DNA of 64,000 nucleotides from Modestobacter sp. L9-4 (GTDB lineage: Bacteria > Actinomycetota > Actinomycetes > Mycobacteriales > Geodermatophilaceae): the NCBI RefSeq assembly GCF_019112525.1, contig NZ_CP077800.1, forward strand, positions 1,674,001 through 1,738,000, in the 5' to 3' direction. Positions 23,651-31,466 of the stretch are shown piece after piece (within the stretch, counting starts at the first letter, position 1; each line of letters opens with the position of its first letter). The notes beneath the pieces were generated by a model. That model saw only the letters and a list, made by a program, of their open reading frames with translations, did not search any database and had not been told where the DNA came from. Both the position numbers and the translations under genes were made by a program.

Positions 23651-24376
23651 GTGCAGTTCACCGGCCGGTCCGTCGCCCTGGACACCTCAGCCGGGATCTG
23701 GCTCGCCGAGTCCGCCCAGGCCGCCACCCCCGGCACCGTCGCCGCCCTCGTGCCCGCCTCGTTCGAGGCCGTGGCCCGGGTCTTCCACCCCGCGGTGCGC
23801 TACGTCGGCGACGACGACGTCGAGGTCCCCTGGGCCTCCGTCGCCGCGGCCAACGGGACCACCGCACACCCGCTCATGCAGTGGGGCTCGGTCACCGGCG
23901 CGATGGAGTACTTCGAGAACGACGACCAGGCCCCGCTGTGGCACGGCGCCCCCGCCCGCGGCCACCTGCCCGCCCCGGTCGCCGAACGCCTCGTCGCCGT
24001 CCTCACCCGCTGGACGACGACCCCCGACGTCTGCTGGTTCGCCGTCGCGCAGGGCGGCGCGGTCATCACCGACCACCCGACCCTGCCACTGCCCGGCCGC
24101 GAGTACTGGCTGATCAACGGCCCGATCGGGCTGGCCGCGCAGAACATGGCCGCCGAGCCGTTCGAGCAGAGCGCCAACATCTGGTGGCCGGCCGACCGCG
24201 CCTGGTGCGTGGTCACCGACATCGACCTGGTCACCACCTACGTCGGTGGCAGCGCCGCCTGCATCGCCGAGGTCCTGGCCGCCGAGGGCCTGGAGACCGC
24301 CCCGGCGGACAAGAAGCAGCGCACCACCTGGGACGCCGACCGGGTCAACCCCGCCCCCAGCGACGCCCCCGACTAG
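23651..24376 (+). CDS. Uncharacterised 241-residue protein
   Basis: A soluble protein without a signal peptide or membrane segment that I cannot place in a family. Visible blocks are FHPAVRYVGDDDVEVPWASV and WGSVTGAMEYFENDD in the N-terminal half, and REYWLINGPIGLAAQNM, SANIWWPADRAWCVVTDID and ETAPADKKQRTTWDADRVNP in the C-terminal half. The many Trp and Asp residues suggest a mixed alpha/beta domain of the kind seen in SMI1-like proteins, but that is a guess. The start GTG 23651 has GGGGAGG upstream. A long leader with a micro-ORF precedes it. Confidence 0.7.
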   Translation: MQFTGRSVALDTSAGIWLAESAQAATPGTVAALVPASFEAVARVFHPAVRYVGDDDVEVPWASVAAANGTTAHPLMQWGSVTGAMEYFENDDQAPLWHGAPARGHLPAPVAERLVAVLTRWTTTPDVCWFAVAQGGAVITDHPTLPLPGREYWLINGPIGLAAQNMAAEPFEQSANIWWPADRAWCVVTDIDLVTTYVGGSAACIAEVLAAEGLETAPADKKQRTTWDADRVNPAPSDAPD

Positions 24377-24419
24377 CGGAGTGGACCCGCGCGGGTCACC
24401 GCGACGAGTCCACTCCGCT
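24375..24419. terminator. Bidirectional terminator hairpin
   Basis: Perfect 12-bp arms AGCGGAGTGGAC and GTCCACTCCGCT with a 21-base loop between convergent genes; the upstream TAG stop lies at the edge of the left arm. Confidence 0.75.
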
Positions 24420-24426
24420 CAGCGAC

Positions 24427-26130
24427 TCACAGCTGGGCGAGCTCGGCGGCCAGGTCGTCGAGGCCGAGGCTGCCCTGCGACAGGGCGGCCATGTGCCAGG
24501 CCTTGAGGTCGAAGTCCGCGCCGCGGGCCGCCTGCGCGGCGGTGCGGCCCTCGAGCCAGGCCCGCTCCCCCAGCTTGTAGCTGATCGCCTGACCGGGCAT
24601 GCCCAGGTAGCGCACCAGCTCGCTGTCGAGGAAATCGGCGTCCCGGCCGCAGTTCTCCCCGAAGAAGGCACGGGCCAGCTCCGGCGTCCACGGCTTCCCG
24701 CGGTGCTCGGCGACGGCGCCCTCGGCGTCGTCGGGGATCGGCAGCTCGAGGTGCATCCCGATGTCGACGACCACGCGGACGGCGCGCATCTGCTGCGCGT
24801 CGAGGTAGCCCAGCCGGGCACCGGGGTCGGCCAGGAAGCCCAGCTCGTCCATCAGCCGCTCGGCGTAGAGCGCCCAGCCCTCGAGGTTGGCGCTGACCCC
24901 GCCCAGGGTGGTCTGGTAGTTCGACAGGTCACCGGCGACGTGCACCCACTGCGCGAGCTGCAGGTGGTGGCCCGGGACGCCCTCGTGGTACCAGGTCGAG
25001 ACCAGGTCCCACAGCGGGAAGCGCTCCTTGCCCAGCGTGGGCAGCCAGGTGCGGCCGGGCCGGGAGAAGTCCAGCGACGGGCGCGTGTAGTACGGCGCGG
25101 CGGCGCTGCCGGGCGGGGCGATCATCGACTCGACCCGCCGCAGCGGCCCGGCGATGTCGAAGTGGACGCCGTCCAGGGCCTCGATCGCGGTGTCCATCAT
25201 CGCCTGCAGCCGCTCGCGGATCTGCTCCACGCCGTCCACGGCCTCGCCGTGCTCGCCGAGCCAGCGCATGGCCTCCATCGGGGCCGCGCCGGGCAGGACC
25301 CGCTCGGCCTCCTTGCGCTGCTCGACCAGGATCCGCTGGTGCTCGGCCCAGCCCCAGGCGTAGGCGTCCTCGAGGCCGGTGCCGCTGCCGAGGTCCGAGC
25401 CGTTCCACGAGCGGGCGAACCGGGCGTAGCGCTCCCGGCCGACCGCGTCGGGCGTGCCCTCGCACTGCGCGGCGTAGGTGTCGCGGAGGAAGTCCCGGAC
25501 GGCGGCGACCGCGGCGTCCGCGGCGGCGGCGGAGGCGTCCAGGTCGGCGCGCAGCTCCGCCGGGCCGTCGGCGACGAACGTGCCGAAGTAGGGGCCCTCG
25601 AGCCAGGCGTCCAGCTGACCGATCACGGTGTGCACCTGGCGCGGGGCCGCGAACAGCCCGCGCTCGGCGCCGGCGGTCAGCGACTCCTGGTAGCCGCGGT
25701 AGGCGGCGGGGACCCGGACCAGCCGACGGGCGACCACGGCCCAGTCCTCGGGGGTGGCGGTCGGCATCATCGAGAACACCGAGCGGATCGACTGCACCGG
25801 GGAGAACAGGTTGGACACCGCGCGCAGGCCCTCGCCCGCCTCGTGCAGCGCCAGGGCGGCGGTGAGCCGCTCGCGCAGCAGCCGGGCGCACCGACGCTCG
25901 ATCGGGTCGTCGGCCAGGGACGGGTCAGCGGCCAGCACCCGGTCCAGCTCGGCCAGCGTCGAGCGCATCAGCTCGGCCTCGGCCTCCTGCCCGGCCGGGG
26001 TGGTGTCGGGCAGCCGGTCGTCGCCGGGGCGGGTGCCCAGCTGGGTCGCCACGATCGGGTCGAGGTCGCAGACGGCCTCGACGTGGGCGTCCGCGACCTG
26101 GCGGGGCGTGGTGGGGACAACGGTGGTCAT
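24427..26130 (-). CDS. DUF885-family metallopeptidase-like protein
   Basis: 567 residues of the DUF885 family. TWYHEGVPGHHLQLAQ is the conserved zinc-binding-like H-E-x-x-P-G-H-H motif, and YYTRPSLDFSRPGRTWLP, WALYAERLMDELG and VVVDIGMHLE are other family blocks. These proteins resemble M32/M2-type peptidases, but their substrates are unknown. There is no signal peptide, so it is cytoplasmic. ATG 26130 overlaps the nitrobindin stop as ATGA. It is the last gene of a three-gene operon. Confidence 0.88.
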   Translation of the reverse strand: MTTVVPTTPRQVADAHVEAVCDLDPIVATQLGTRPGDDRLPDTTPAGQEAEAELMRSTLAELDRVLAADPSLADDPIERRCARLLRERLTAALALHEAGEGLRAVSNLFSPVQSIRSVFSMMPTATPEDWAVVARRLVRVPAAYRGYQESLTAGAERGLFAAPRQVHTVIGQLDAWLEGPYFGTFVADGPAELRADLDASAAAADAAVAAVRDFLRDTYAAQCEGTPDAVGRERYARFARSWNGSDLGSGTGLEDAYAWGWAEHQRILVEQRKEAERVLPGAAPMEAMRWLGEHGEAVDGVEQIRERLQAMMDTAIEALDGVHFDIAGPLRRVESMIAPPGSAAAPYYTRPSLDFSRPGRTWLPTLGKERFPLWDLVSTWYHEGVPGHHLQLAQWVHVAGDLSNYQTTLGGVSANLEGWALYAERLMDELGFLADPGARLGYLDAQQMRAVRVVVDIGMHLELPIPDDAEGAVAEHRGKPWTPELARAFFGENCGRDADFLDSELVRYLGMPGQAISYKLGERAWLEGRTAAQAARGADFDLKAWHMAALSQGSLGLDDLAAELAQL

Positions 26131-26699
26131 CGGATCCGTTCCAGTCGGGCGGACATGGTGGGGCGCAGCGGCTGGTCGCCGGCCGCGCGGTCGACGGCGT
26201 ACATGAGCGCGCCGTCGACGATGCCGTAGAGGCGGGTGGCCCGGTTGACGTCGGGGTGGTCGGGGGTGCGGGCCAGCACGTCGCTGGTCAGCTCCCAGCT
26301 GGTCGTCGTCCGGGCGGTGCCCACGTAGATCTCCACGAGGCCGGCCGGGGAGCTCACCAGCAGCTCCACCTCGTCGTCCCCGCGCGGACGCCAGAAGCCG
26401 GACTCGCGGGTGTCGGGGCCGGCGACCTGGCCGTCCTCGGTCAGCCGCCAGGTGCGCGACTCGTAGGAGAGGAAGTCGCGGCCGTCGTGGGCGAAGCGCA
26501 CCCACTGGCCGAAGCGGTGGTCACCACCGGCGCCCGCGGCCTGGCCCTCGCCGTGCCACTCACCCAGCAGCGGCAGCACCGACAGCAGCTCGTGTGCGAC
26601 CTCGGGGCCGGTGCGGACGTCGACGGTGTCGGGCACCGGCAGCTCGGTCGGGCCGGCGGCCGGGCCGTCGGGCAGGCCGGGCGGGACGGGGGCGCTCAT
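26127..26699 (-). CDS. Nitrobindin-like haem-binding beta-barrel (FABP-like/DUF1794)
   Basis: 190 residues. LLGEWHGEGQ is the G-x-W-x-G-x-G signature of the nitrobindin fold, and YGIVDGALMYAVD and a C-terminal MSARLERI fit the last strands. Nitrobindins bind ferric haem through a C-terminal His and react with NO or peroxynitrite. I do not see an obvious His near the C-terminus, so haem binding is uncertain. It overlaps the small membrane-protein gene before it and the DUF885 gene after it, both by ATGA. Confidence 0.82.
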   Translation of the reverse strand: MSAPVPPGLPDGPAAGPTELPVPDTVDVRTGPEVAHELLSVLPLLGEWHGEGQAAGAGGDHRFGQWVRFAHDGRDFLSYESRTWRLTEDGQVAGPDTRESGFWRPRGDDEVELLVSSPAGLVEIYVGTARTTTSWELTSDVLARTPDHPDVNRATRLYGIVDGALMYAVDRAAGDQPLRPTMSARLERIR

Positions 26700-26812
26700 C
26701 GGAGCCCACCCCGTCGCGGCTCGGTGCGGGTGAGCCGCCACGCTGAGGCGGCGAAGCCCAGCGCGGTCAGCCCGGTGAGGGTGACGAGCACCCAGGCGGA
26801 GACCAGACCCAT
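26696..26812 (-). CDS. 38-residue single-pass membrane protein
   Basis: ATG 26812 to TGA 26696: one hydrophobic helix (VSAWVLVTLTGLTALGFAAS) followed by a basic tail with RTEPRRGG, predicted N-out/C-in. The stop overlaps the nitrobindin start as ATGA, and a TACGGT -10 lies 6 bases upstream, so it is the first gene of the operon. No family is recognised; it is below the size usually annotated. Confidence 0.65.
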   Translation of the reverse strand: MGLVSAWVLVTLTGLTALGFAASAWRLTRTEPRRGGLR

Positions 26813-26818
26813 GCCGTC

Positions 26819-26824
26819 ACCGTA
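26819..26824 (-). promoter_or_regulatory. -10 element TACGGT of the small-protein/nitrobindin/DUF885 operon
   Basis: On the minus strand TACGGT is 6 bases before ATG 26812; there is no ribosome site, so a leaderless mRNA is likely. Confidence 0.6.
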
Positions 26825-26970
26825 ATCCGAGCCCCCGGTACACGCCGGAGGCGGTCGGTCTCACCCCAGCGGGGTGCCCGGCTCAAGGACGTCGCGTCCT
26901 CCGCCGACGTCACGGGGGTGGGACGGCTGTCGAACCGACGGGGGCTGCCACCGACAGATGAGGTGACCAG

Positions 26971-27816
26971 GTGTCGATCGACGCCGGAGCACGACCTGCC
27001 CAGCTCACCCGTGGGCCGGTGGCGACCAAGCTGAACGTGACCGCGACCGGCCCCGAGGACGGCCCCGTGCTGCTCCTCGCCCACGGCTTCGGCTGCGACC
27101 AGGGCATGTGGGACGGCGTCGTGCCGTACTTCTCCGGCGACCACCGCGTCGTGCGCTACGACCTGATGGGCTACGGGCAGTCGGACTTCGCCGCCTACGA
27201 CCCGGCCCACTACGCCAGCCTGGACGGGCACGCCGCCGACATCCTGGCCATCTGCGCGGAGCTCGACCTGCACGACGTGACGCTCGTGGCGCACAGCGTG
27301 AGCACGATGATGTCGGTCAAGGCCGCCATCGCCGAGCCCGGGCGCTTCCGGCAGCTGGTGCTGGTCGCCGCCAACCCCTACTTCATGCAGGACTCCACGG
27401 ACGGGTACGACGGCGGGTTCTCCGACGACGACATGACCGAGGTGGCCGGCGCGCTCGACAGCAACTACTTCACCTGGGCCGAGGCGATGGCCCCGGTCAT
27501 CATGGGCACCCCGGAGAGCCCCGAGCACGGCGAGCTGCTGACCGCGAGCTTCTGCCGGGTCAACCCCGACGTCGCCCGCCAGCTGCTGGGCATCATGTTC
27601 ACCACCGACTACCGCCCGCTGCTGCCGCAGGTGACCACCCCGACGGTGGTCATGCAGTGCCGGGCCGACGCCATGGTGCCGCCGCACGTCGCCGGCTACC
27701 TGCACGAGAACCTGGCCGGCTCGACCCTGGTGCAGCTGCAGGCGCTGGGGCACTGCCCGCACATCAGCGCACCGGAGGAGACCGCGGCGGCGATCCGTAC
27801 CCACCTGCTGCCATGA
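26971..27816 (+). CDS. RsbQ/KAI2-type alpha/beta hydrolase
   Basis: 281 residues. LLAHGFGCDQGMWDGVVPYF and VAHSVSTMMSV (nucleophile Ser in HSVS) and GHCPHISAPEET (catalytic His) are the diagnostic blocks of the RsbQ/karrikin-receptor group rather than of general esterases. In Bacillus, RsbQ is needed for the PAS-domain phosphatase RsbP to sense energy stress. Here the stop overlaps the start of a PAS-GGDEF-EAL gene by ATGA, so the PAS protein is the natural partner. An AGGTGA ribosome site precedes GTG 26971. Confidence 0.88.
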   Translation: MSIDAGARPAQLTRGPVATKLNVTATGPEDGPVLLLAHGFGCDQGMWDGVVPYFSGDHRVVRYDLMGYGQSDFAAYDPAHYASLDGHAADILAICAELDLHDVTLVAHSVSTMMSVKAAIAEPGRFRQLVLVAANPYFMQDSTDGYDGGFSDDDMTEVAGALDSNYFTWAEAMAPVIMGTPESPEHGELLTASFCRVNPDVARQLLGIMFTTDYRPLLPQVTTPTVVMQCRADAMVPPHVAGYLHENLAGSTLVQLQALGHCPHISAPEETAAAIRTHLLP

Positions 27817-29570
27817 CCCCGGACTACGCGGACCTGTGGGAGCACGCCCCCGGCAGCCACCTGCTGCTGGACGACGACGGTCTCATCACCGCCGCCAACG
27901 CCACGTTCTGCGAGTGGACCGGCCACGTGGCCACCGACCTGCTGGGCCGGCCGTTCACCGGTCTGCTGCCCATCGGCGACCGGGTCCTGCACACCACGCA
28001 CGCCCTGCCGCAGCTGATGGTGACCGGCCGGATCGCCGAGGCCTCCGTGCAGGTCATCGGCGCCGACGGGCAGCGGCACCCCGCGCTGCTGAGCGCGACG
28101 CGGGTGACCGACGGGCTGCCGGCCCCGGAGACCCGGGTCGTGCTGATCGACGCCCAGCAGCGCCGCCGCTACGAGGAGGAGCTGCTCACCGCCCGCCGGC
28201 GCGCCGAGGAGTCGCAGGCCCGGATCGCCGCGGCCGAGGCGGCGCTGACCGAGCTGGTGCACCACGACTCGCTCACCGGGCTGCTCAACCGCCCCGGTCT
28301 GCTGCACGCCCTGCACGGCCGGCTCGCCCGCTGCGGCGCCGACGAGACCGGTCCCGGCACGGCCGTGCCGACCGTGTTCTTCATCGACCTCGACGGGTTC
28401 AAGGCCGTCAACGACGGGCTCGGGCACAGCAGCGGCGACGAGCTGCTCCGCGTCATCGCCCGCCGCCTCGAGGATGCCTCCCGCGCCGGCGCCGACGTGG
28501 CCCGGCTGGCCGGGGACGAGTTCGTCGTCCTGGACGACGTCTCCCCCGCCGGCACCCGCCGCGTCGCCGCCCGGCTGCAGGACGTGCTCTCCGAGCCGGT
28601 CGTGCTGCAGGGCGTCGAGGTCGTCGTGGCCGCCAGCATCGGCAGCTGCGCGGCCGAGCTGCCCATCGCCCCCGCCGACGTCCCCACCGCCGCCGACCTG
28701 GTGCTCCGCCGGGCCGACACGGCCATGTACCGGGCCAAGAGCCAGGGCCGGGGCCGCTGGGAGGCCCACGTCCCCGGCAGCGCCGACCCGGCCGCCGACC
28801 GGCTGGTGCTGCTGGAGCACCTGCGCAGCGCGATCCGCGACGGGGAGCTGCGCCTGCACTACCAGCCCCGCATGCACCTGCCCACCGGCGCGATCAGCGG
28901 CGTGGAGGCGCTGGTCCGCTGGCAGCACCCCACCCGCGGGCTGCTGCAGCCGATGGACTTCATCGACGCGGCCGAGGAGTCCGGGGTGATCCGCGAGCTG
29001 GGCGCCTGGGTGCTCACCGAGGCCGTAGCGCAGGCCGTGCGCTGGGACGCGACCGGCGTCGCACCGGGCCTGCAGATGGCGGTCAACGTCTCCGCCCGCC
29101 AGCTCGCCGACGGCGACCTGGTCGCCCGGGTGTCCGGCGTGCTGGCCCGGGCCGGCCTGCCGGCGTCCCGGCTGGTCCTGGAGATCACCGAGACCGCGCT
29201 GATGAACGACCCCGAGTCGGCGCTGCGCACGCTGCAGCAGCTGCGGTCGCTGGGCGTGCTGCTGGCCGTCGACGACTTCGGCACCGGGTACTCCAGCTTC
29301 ACCTACCTCAAGCAGTTCCCGGTGGACGAGCTGAAGATCGACCGCTCCTTCGTCGCCGGGATGACCACCGACGACGGGGACCGGGCCATCGTGGCCAGCT
29401 GCGTGCACCTGGCCCACGCCATGGGGTTGGTCGCCGTCGCGGAGGGCGTCGAGTCCGCGGACGAGCGGGACGCGCTGACCGCGCTGGGCTGCGACCAGGC
29501 GCAGGGCTACTTCTTCAGCCGGCCCGTGCCGGCTGCGGCCGTGCCGTTCCCGGTCGCCGTCCCCGCCTGA
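27813..29570 (+). CDS. PAS-GGDEF-EAL c-di-GMP enzyme
   Basis: 585 residues. PAS domain ~8-118 (HLLLDDDGLITAANATFCEW), coiled coil ~120-150, GGDEF domain ~150-310 with active-site RLAGDEF (first Gly replaced by Ala, usually tolerated), and EAL domain ~325-570. The EAL residues are all present: EALVRW, NVSARQ, EITETALM, DDFGTGYSS, KIDRSFV, AEGVES and QGYFFSRP. It could therefore both make and break c-di-GMP. Translation is coupled to the RsbQ-like hydrolase gene. There is no membrane segment. A strong terminator follows. Confidence 0.93.
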   Translation: MTPDYADLWEHAPGSHLLLDDDGLITAANATFCEWTGHVATDLLGRPFTGLLPIGDRVLHTTHALPQLMVTGRIAEASVQVIGADGQRHPALLSATRVTDGLPAPETRVVLIDAQQRRRYEEELLTARRRAEESQARIAAAEAALTELVHHDSLTGLLNRPGLLHALHGRLARCGADETGPGTAVPTVFFIDLDGFKAVNDGLGHSSGDELLRVIARRLEDASRAGADVARLAGDEFVVLDDVSPAGTRRVAARLQDVLSEPVVLQGVEVVVAASIGSCAAELPIAPADVPTAADLVLRRADTAMYRAKSQGRGRWEAHVPGSADPAADRLVLLEHLRSAIRDGELRLHYQPRMHLPTGAISGVEALVRWQHPTRGLLQPMDFIDAAEESGVIRELGAWVLTEAVAQAVRWDATGVAPGLQMAVNVSARQLADGDLVARVSGVLARAGLPASRLVLEITETALMNDPESALRTLQQLRSLGVLLAVDDFGTGYSSFTYLKQFPVDELKIDRSFVAGMTTDDGDRAIVASCVHLAHAMGLVAVAEGVESADERDALTALGCDQAQGYFFSRPVPAAAVPFPVAVPA

Positions 29571-29605
29571 CACCCCGCCGGACCGCCACGGCGTCCCCAC
29601 CCGCT

Positions 29606-29653
29606 GACGCGACAGGGCCCGCCTCCCCGAGGGGAGACGGGCCCTGTCGCGTC
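29606..29653. terminator. Very strong bidirectional terminator
   Basis: Perfect 16-bp arms (29606-29621 and 29638-29653) enclose an inner CTCCCC/GGGGAG stem, giving an almost fully paired 48-base hairpin between the c-di-GMP enzyme gene and the convergent sseC gene. Confidence 0.85.
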
Positions 29654-29700
29654 GGTCCCCGCGCCCTCCGCCGCGAGCGGTGGGGGCGAGGGGGTCGCCG

Positions 29701-29994
29701 TCAGGCGATGGCGAGCGTCGTCTCGTTCAGACCGACGTCCACGGCGACCCGGCGCTCGGCCCGGCCGACCGGGGACAGCGACCGGAGCGTCCACTCACCC
29801 GGGGCGGCGAAGAACCGGAAGTGACCCTCCGGGCTGGTCACCACCTCGGCGGTGAACTCGTCCGTCGCGTCCAGCAGCCGCACGTAGGCGCCGGCGACCG
29901 GCGACCCGTCGTGCCAGACCTGCCCCTGGATGACCGTCTGGGTCGTCAGGTCCACGCCGGCGAGACCGCCACCCTGCTCGGGGGCCCCGCACAC
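29701..29994 (-). CDS. sseC: DUF1416 protein SseC
   Basis: 97 residues of the DUF1416 family: GQVWHDGSPVAGAYVRLLD and GHFRFFAAPGEWTLR form an all-beta carboxypeptidase-regulatory-like fold. It is found almost always directly after the CysA-type sulfurtransferase, as in M. tuberculosis Rv0815c-Rv0814c, and probably acts with it in sulfur metabolism. GTG 29994 lies 2 bases after the sulfurtransferase stop, so translation is linked. Confidence 0.92.
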   Translation of the reverse strand: MCGAPEQGGGLAGVDLTTQTVIQGQVWHDGSPVAGAYVRLLDATDEFTAEVVTSPEGHFRFFAAPGEWTLRSLSPVGRAERRVAVDVGLNETTLAIA

Positions 29995-29996
29995 GG

Positions 29997-30830
29997 TCAG
30001 GCGCCCTTCGCGATCGGGACGCCGACGAGGGAGCCGTACTCGGTCCAGGAGCCGTCGTAGTTCTTGACGTTCTCGTGGCCCAGCAGCTCGCGCAGCACGA
30101 ACCAGGTGTGGCTCGAGCGCTCGCCGATGCGGCAGTAGGCGATGGTGTCCTTGCCCGTGTCCAGGCCCGCGCCGGTGTAGAGCGCGGCGAGCTCCTCGTC
30201 GCTCTTGAAGGTGCCGTCCTCGTTGGCCGCCTTGCTCCACGGCACGTTCACCGCGGTCGGGATGTGCCCGGCGCGCTGGGCACCCTCCTGCGGCAGGTGC
30301 GCCGGCGCCGTCAGCTTGCCGGCGAACTCGTCGGGCGAGCGGACGTCGACCAGGTTCTTCGTGCCGATCGCCTCGACGACCTCGTCGCGGAAGGCGCGGA
30401 TGGAGGTGTCGGGCTCCGCGGCCTGGTACTGGGTGGCGGGGCGCTCGACCACGTCGGCGGACAGCGGACGGCTGTCGAGCTCCCACTTCTTGCGGCCGCC
30501 GTCGATCAGCTTGACGTCGCCGTGGCCGTAGACCTTGAAGTACCAGTAGGCGTAGGCGGCGAACCAGTTGTTGTTGCCGCCGTAGAGCACGACGGTGTCG
30601 TCGTTGCTGATGCCCTTGGCCGACAGCAGGGCGCTGAAGCCCTCGCGGTCGACGAAGTCGCGGGACTCGGCGTCCTGCAGGTCGGTCTTCCAGTCCAGCT
30701 TGACCGCGCCCTCGATGTGGCCCTTGTCGTAGGCGCTGGTGTCCTCGTCGACCTCCACGAGGACGATGCCGGGCTGGCCCAGGTGCTCCTGGGCCCAGTC
30801 TGCGGTGACGAGCACGTCGGTACGGCTCAT
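29997..30830 (-). CDS. cysA2: Thiosulfate sulfurtransferase, CysA/SseA type (tandem rhodanese)
   Basis: 277 residues with two rhodanese domains. The C-terminal one carries the catalytic Cys in AYCRIGERSSHTW (about residue 233), the CRIGER loop typical of actinobacterial CysA2/SseA. The N-terminal domain has NNNWFAAYAYW instead of a Cys and is structural. It moves sulfane sulfur from thiosulfate to acceptors. GAAGGAG lies before ATG 30830. It is the middle gene of the DUF4395-cysA2-sseC operon under a cysteine leader peptide. Confidence 0.94.
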   Translation of the reverse strand: MSRTDVLVTADWAQEHLGQPGIVLVEVDEDTSAYDKGHIEGAVKLDWKTDLQDAESRDFVDREGFSALLSAKGISNDDTVVLYGGNNNWFAAYAYWYFKVYGHGDVKLIDGGRKKWELDSRPLSADVVERPATQYQAAEPDTSIRAFRDEVVEAIGTKNLVDVRSPDEFAGKLTAPAHLPQEGAQRAGHIPTAVNVPWSKAANEDGTFKSDEELAALYTGAGLDTGKDTIAYCRIGERSSHTWFVLRELLGHENVKNYDGSWTEYGSLVGVPIAKGA

Positions 30831-30865
30831 GGGATGGCTCTCCTTCAGGGGTGGGTCGGACGGGT

Positions 30866-31318
30866 TCAGACGGTGCGGGCGGTCTGGGCCCGCCGGACGG
30901 TGAGGTAGAGCTCGCAGCCCAGGCAGAAGCCGGTGGCTGCGTTGAGCAGTGCTGCGACCAGCGCGAGGCCGGTCGCGACGGCGCCGACGAGCGGCACCCC
31001 GAACAGGTACCCCGCGGCGCCGACCACGGCGAACCCCAGCCCGACGAGCTGGGCGAACCGCGGCGGCGCCTCGGGCTCCCGCTCCCGGACCGGACCCAGG
31101 CGCGGGGCGAGCAGGGTGCGGAACAGCACGCCGTAGGGGGCGTACCGGAGCCCGGCGAACGCGCCGACGGCGAAGACGACCGCCTGGGCGGCGACCACCC
31201 AGCCGTTGCCGGTGAGCAGCGCGAGGGCCAGGACGACGGTGGTGACCCAGGCGCCGAAGCGCGGGCCACGGACGTCGACCTGCGGCCCGTCGGCGGGCGT
31301 GGGACGAGGGTGGGTCAT
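30866..31318 (-). CDS. DUF4395 membrane protein
   Basis: 150 residues with about four hydrophobic helices and the family-specific CLGCELYL near the C-terminus, a C-x-x-C pair likely at a membrane face. It is the first gene of the sulfurtransferase operon, as in mycobacteria (Ms5788-type gene before cysA2). A role in thiol or sulfur transfer at the membrane is inferred from the Cys pair and context. Its GGAGG site is complementary to the end of the leader peptide ORF. Confidence 0.9.
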   Translation of the reverse strand: MTHPRPTPADGPQVDVRGPRFGAWVTTVVLALALLTGNGWVVAAQAVVFAVGAFAGLRYAPYGVLFRTLLAPRLGPVREREPEAPPRFAQLVGLGFAVVGAAGYLFGVPLVGAVATGLALVAALLNAATGFCLGCELYLTVRRAQTARTV

Positions 31319-31326
31319 GCGAGTGG

Positions 31327-31384
31327 GGCCTCCGGACGGCGGTCAGGGCGCGTCTGGGCGGGAGCGTTCCGCCCTCAGGAGGCC
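31327..31384 (-). promoter_or_regulatory. Possible SD-sequestering stem between leader ORF and DUF4395 gene
   Basis: GGAGGCC, containing the DUF4395 ribosome site (31327-31333), is fully complementary to GGCCTCC at the end of the leader ORF (31378-31384). The 44 bases between can themselves form a GGGCGG/CCGCCC hairpin. A ribosome stalled near the second Cys codon would cover the anti-SD strand and expose the site. Confidence 0.6.
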
Positions 31385-31449
31385 GGACACCGGCTGCTGC
31401 CGACGCGGCACAGGTCGACTGTGCGTCGCGAGGTCAGCAGGGGGGCCAC
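31375..31449 (-). CDS. Cysteine leader peptide of the sulfurtransferase operon
   Basis: A 24-residue frame from GTG 31449 ending just upstream of DUF4395. It contains TVDLCRVGSSRC, close to the T/HVDLCR-x-x-S-x-x-C pattern of actinobacterial leader peptides found before sulfur genes. Mycobacterial operons of the same gene content are controlled by leaderless Cys-containing upstream ORFs that act as cysteine-responsive attenuators. Here Cys are at positions 14 and 21, and the last codons can pair with the downstream ribosome site. A -10 lies 6 bases before the GTG. Confidence 0.82.
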   Translation of the reverse strand: MAPLLTSRRTVDLCRVGSSRCPAS

Positions 31450-31455
31450 GGCGCG

Positions 31456-31461
31456 AGGGTA
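31456..31461 (-). promoter_or_regulatory. -10 element TACCCT of the leader peptide transcript
   Basis: On the minus strand TACCCT lies 6 bases before GTG 31449, giving a leaderless transcript that opens with the leader peptide. Confidence 0.65.
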
Positions 31462-31466
31462 GCGGA

